A DNA stretch of 64,000 bases from Dissulfuribacter thermophilus (lineage in GTDB: Bacteria > Desulfobacterota > Dissulfuribacteria > Dissulfuribacterales > Dissulfuribacteraceae), in NCBI RefSeq assembly GCF_001687335.1, contig NZ_MAGO01000011.1, forward strand, positions 1 to 64,000, in the 5' to 3' direction. Numbering within the stretch: the first letter of the stretch is position 1; the number at the start of each line of letters is the position of its first letter. Position numbers and translations under genes: made by a program. Of this stretch, positions 61,518-64,000 are shown piece after piece. The notes under the pieces were generated by a model. It saw only the letters and a program-made list of their open reading frames with translations, was not told the DNA's origin and searched no databases.

Positions 61518-62873
61518 ATGAAACACATCTTTGTAGAACCAGGAGACCTTGCAACTGGTGCAAAAGAAAAACTGATCCTTGAAACCTTTTTAGGCTCCTG
61601 TGTTGGCGTCACCCTGTTTGATCCCGTTAAAGAGGCTGGGGGTCTCCTACATATACTCCTGCCTAATGGCCCTAAACAAAAAATGGATCGAAATCCCAGC
61701 CTCTATGCAGAAACAGGCATCCTCACCCTGATAGACCGCATGAGGCAATATGGAGTGGATATTTCAAGATTAGAGGCGCATATTGCAGGGGGAGCAAAAA
61801 TCATAACCAAGGGAAGGATGCCTAACATTGGCGTAGGAGAACGAAACATCTTAAAGACCCAAGAGGTCCTGGAAAGACTTAAAATCCCCATCATCACCAG
61901 AAGCGTTGGGGGTTCTATAGGAAGGAGGCTAAAACTCTTTCTCCCTGAGGGAAAAGTTCAGATTGAATTATCAAGGACGACAAAATCTCGTGACATTCTA
62001 AAACAAGAAAGCGAAAAAGGACAAAAACTGGCCCAAGAATTCGATTCTGATTTCTTCAGAAAGGCAGCAGAAGAACTAAAACCCGATTCAAAGATCGCTA
62101 TTCGCGCCCTTCAACTTGTCGGAGGAGATCTTACCACATTAAAAGAGCTAGAGAAGCTCATATTAAAGGACCAGATCCTTGCAGGACGTGTACTCAGCAT
62201 TGTAAACTCAGCCAAGTATGGACTTCCTCAACGCATCAGCAAAATCTCACATGCTATCAGCCTATTGGGTACAAAAAACTTTAAAAAGATCGTAATGCAG
62301 GCATGCGTCCAAGACCTGTATTCAAGACCCTTTAATGGCTATGGACTAGATGAGCAGGCCTTCTTTCATCATGCGGTAGCCTGTGCAGAACTTGCTCAGT
62401 TCCTTGCTGAAAATACTCAGGGTATTGATCCAGAAGAGGCCTATCTTGCTGCCCTTATGCACGACATTGGAAAGATACTCGTTGAAAGGCATTTCATCCA
62501 CCTGTTTTTCAAAGTCAAAAGAACGGTATCCATAGAAAAGATACCCTTTTTATTGGCAGAAAAAAAGATATTGGGAGTCGACCATGCTCAACTAGGGAGA
62601 TTGATTGCCAACTCATGGCAATTGCCACTGTCTCTGGAAGTTGCCATAGCATTCCACCATGAACCACGCAAGGCCAAAGATGCAATGGAACTCGTTGCCA
62701 TTGTCCATATCGCAAACTACATATGCAATATGCTAGGCATTGGTCTGGGATGTGATACCATGTCAAACCTATTCGACACTACCTCATTGTCTCAGTTGGA
62801 GATGGACGAAAGAACCGTCACTGAAATCATAAGGTATATACCAGAAATTTTATTCAAACATGGACCAAACTGA
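61518..62873 (+). CDS. CheD-HDOD fusion protein
   Basis: The 451-residue protein has a CheD domain (about 1-155; ETFLGSCVGVTLFDP with the catalytic Cys, GGLLHILLP with its His) and an HDOD domain (about 180-420; LKDQILAGRVLSIVNSAKYG, ISHAISLLG, LMHDIGKIL). CheD deamidates chemoreceptor glutamines; HDOD domains are signalling modules. The fusion suggests a link between receptor modification and another output. It overlaps cheR by 14 bases. Confidence 0.9.
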   Translation: MKHIFVEPGDLATGAKEKLILETFLGSCVGVTLFDPVKEAGGLLHILLPNGPKQKMDRNPSLYAETGILTLIDRMRQYGVDISRLEAHIAGGAKIITKGRMPNIGVGERNILKTQEVLERLKIPIITRSVGGSIGRRLKLFLPEGKVQIELSRTTKSRDILKQESEKGQKLAQEFDSDFFRKAAEELKPDSKIAIRALQLVGGDLTTLKELEKLILKDQILAGRVLSIVNSAKYGLPQRISKISHAISLLGTKNFKKIVMQACVQDLYSRPFNGYGLDEQAFFHHAVACAELAQFLAENTQGIDPEEAYLAALMHDIGKILVERHFIHLFFKVKRTVSIEKIPFLLAEKKILGVDHAQLGRLIANSWQLPLSLEVAIAFHHEPRKAKDAMELVAIVHIANYICNMLGIGLGCDTMSNLFDTTSLSQLEMDERTVTEIIRYIPEILFKHGPN

Positions 62874-63726
62874 AAAAGAAGCCCTTGACGAAATCGTGAG
62901 AATATTGGAACAATGGTCTGGGTGCCCTTTTTCACATTTTAAAAAAGGGACACTTATAAGGCGTATTAAAAGGCGACTAATTTTGACTAGAAAACCTACT
63001 TTTTCCATATATCTCGATTACCTAAAAATGTATCCAGTCGAATTTCAACATCTATTCGACTCTCTGACAATTAAGGTCAGCTCCTTTTTTAGAGATCCAG
63101 AGGTATTTGAGGCCGTTGAGCATGGGGTGCTACCTCTTTTGTTCAATCGCATAAAAAAGACTGGTCGAGGTCAGTTACGCACATGGAGCGTGGCCAGCGC
63201 TAAAGGTGAAGAGGCCTATTCCATGGGGATTCTTTTGTGTGAATTCATGAAGAACAATGCTTGGGCCAGAGATATTCCGGTTTCAGTAATAGGCTCCGAT
63301 ATAGACTCAACTGCCGTCAGAACTGCTAGACGCGGGATATACAAAAGAGAGGACCTGGCAATAGCCCTAACTAGATATCCCCAATATTTCAAACGAATTG
63401 TTGTTGAAAAAGATGAACTCTATGAGGTCCATCCAGCCCTGAAGAAAATCGTCTCCTTTCTCACCTTTGACTGCACAAACCCTGAATTCAAATCCCCGCC
63501 AGGAGGGGTCTTTGCAGAATATGACATTATTCTTCTGAGGAACGTGCTCATCTATTATGACAATGAGATCAAAGAAAGAATTTTTAAAAGGGTATTCGAG
63601 TGTCTAAAACCAATGGGTTTTTTGATCTTGGGGAAATCAGAAGTGATGCCCAAGCATATGGAGAAATATTTTAAAACTTTTAGCAGAGGGCACAAAATAT
63701 ACTTGAGGGGAGACTCGAGCCCATGA
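62860..63726 (+). CDS. cheR: CheR chemotaxis methyltransferase
   Basis: The 288-residue protein has the CheR N-terminal helical domain (FSHFKKGTLIRRIKRRLIL), VSSFFRDPEVFEAVE, the SAM site in LRTWSVASAKGEEAYSMGIL and the late ILLRNVLIYYD, all typical. It methylates chemoreceptor glutamates. Coupled on both sides to its neighbours (ATGA at the end). Confidence 0.95.
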   Translation: MDQTEKEALDEIVRILEQWSGCPFSHFKKGTLIRRIKRRLILTRKPTFSIYLDYLKMYPVEFQHLFDSLTIKVSSFFRDPEVFEAVEHGVLPLLFNRIKKTGRGQLRTWSVASAKGEEAYSMGILLCEFMKNNAWARDIPVSVIGSDIDSTAVRTARRGIYKREDLAIALTRYPQYFKRIVVEKDELYEVHPALKKIVSFLTFDCTNPEFKSPPGGVFAEYDIILLRNVLIYYDNEIKERIFKRVFECLKPMGFLILGKSEVMPKHMEKYFKTFSRGHKIYLRGDSSP

Positions 63727-64000
63727 TTCCATTTCAACCCAAGAATGAGAAGGTCAAGATATACGATGAAAATGGTATTCTCACCTATGAGGCTGTATAC
63801 CAACTTTATCATCAAAGCATGACTCCAATCAGGATTGTTGGGACGGATTTCTCAATTCTCGCCCACAATCCTGCCATGAATGCCCTATGCCAGGTACTTG
63901 ATCCCCAAATCATTGGAAAACGTTGTTTTGAGGTAGCTCGTTCAGACACGCACTGCGAAACCGACGAATGCCCTGTCAAACTCATACTAAATGGTGAAAA
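63723..64000 (+). CDS. PAS-domain signalling protein, 3' end cut by the window
   Basis: The first 92 codons read as a PAS domain (MTPIRIVGTDFSILAHNPAM, then IIGKRCFEVARSD and ETDECPVKLIL). The cysteine-rich end CETDECP is common in PAS domains of kinases and chemoreceptors in this group. The start overlaps the cheR stop (ATGA). The output domain lies outside the window; a chemoreceptor or kinase is likely. Confidence 0.85.
   Translation, partial: MIPFQPKNEKVKIYDENGILTYEAVYQLYHQSMTPIRIVGTDFSILAHNPAMNALCQVLDPQIIGKRCFEVARSDTHCETDECPVKLILNGE

Overview
The window looks like a chromosomal segment of an anaerobic deltaproteobacterium (Desulfobacterota), probably from a sulfur- or sulfate-metabolising lineage. 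The reasons are the HdrA / MvhD-type / formate dehydrogenase electron-transfer cluster, selB, a CooC-like maturation ATPase, a short 'core' MetE-like methionine synthase and the usual thrS-infC-rpmI-rplT-pheS-pheT-ihfA translation cluster. This assignment is an inference from gene content; no rRNA gene is present.

Layout. 1-2.4 kb: a sensor kinase cut by the window edge and a REC-PAS-HD-GYP response regulator. 2.4-3.5 kb: a decayed intergenic stretch with an IS110 transposase remnant and one orphan CRISPR repeat of a type different from the array below. 3.5-18.5 kb: a defence island. It holds a CARF-HEPN (Csx1/Csx2-type) gene, a frameshifted cmr1 remnant, a complete type I operon of the MYXAN/Cmx8 kind (cas6-cas3-cas8-cas7-cas5-cas4/cas1-cas2), an AT-rich leader and a 16-repeat array. 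Beyond the array, on the opposite strand, are a NE0113-family ring-nuclease-like CARF gene and an APE2256-family CARF gene whose C-terminus looks RelE-like. No cas10 is visible, so the CARF proteins appear to be survivors of a lost type III-B module or to depend on a Cas10 elsewhere. 18.7-29.7 kb, minus strand: an unknown helical protein, then (in transcription order) hdrA - mvhD-like - fused NAD(P)/ferredoxin-linked formate dehydrogenase - a tRNA-Sec-shaped tRNA with a Cys (GCA) anticodon - selB. 30-43 kb: nitroreductase, methyltransferase, glycogen synthase, copper chaperone and copper ATPase, an APH/kinase fusion, a 165-bp MITE-like element, queA, tRNA-Met, a flavin-reductase-like protein, a TPR protein and pheA. 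43-51 kb, minus strand: merR-ihfA-pheT-pheS-rplT-rpmI-infC-thrS and tRNA-Val; infC appears to start at ATC. 51-64 kb: cobU-cobT, folE2, cooC, ftsK, rng, core-metE, glk, nudix, a SHOCT protein, a CheD-HDOD fusion, cheR and a truncated PAS protein.

The most interesting points are: (1) the tRNA at 21793-21882, which has an 8-bp acceptor stem, a 4-bp T stem with a bulge, a long variable arm and a GCA anticodon, and sits between selB and a formate dehydrogenase whose selenocysteine position is the codon TGC; (2) the ghost of a type III-B CRISPR system around an intact type I system, with three orphan CARF-type genes; (3) a MITE-like element and a dispersed heptad repeat family that forms long hairpins; (4) the ATC start of infC and an IHF-like protein with a shortened DNA-binding arm.
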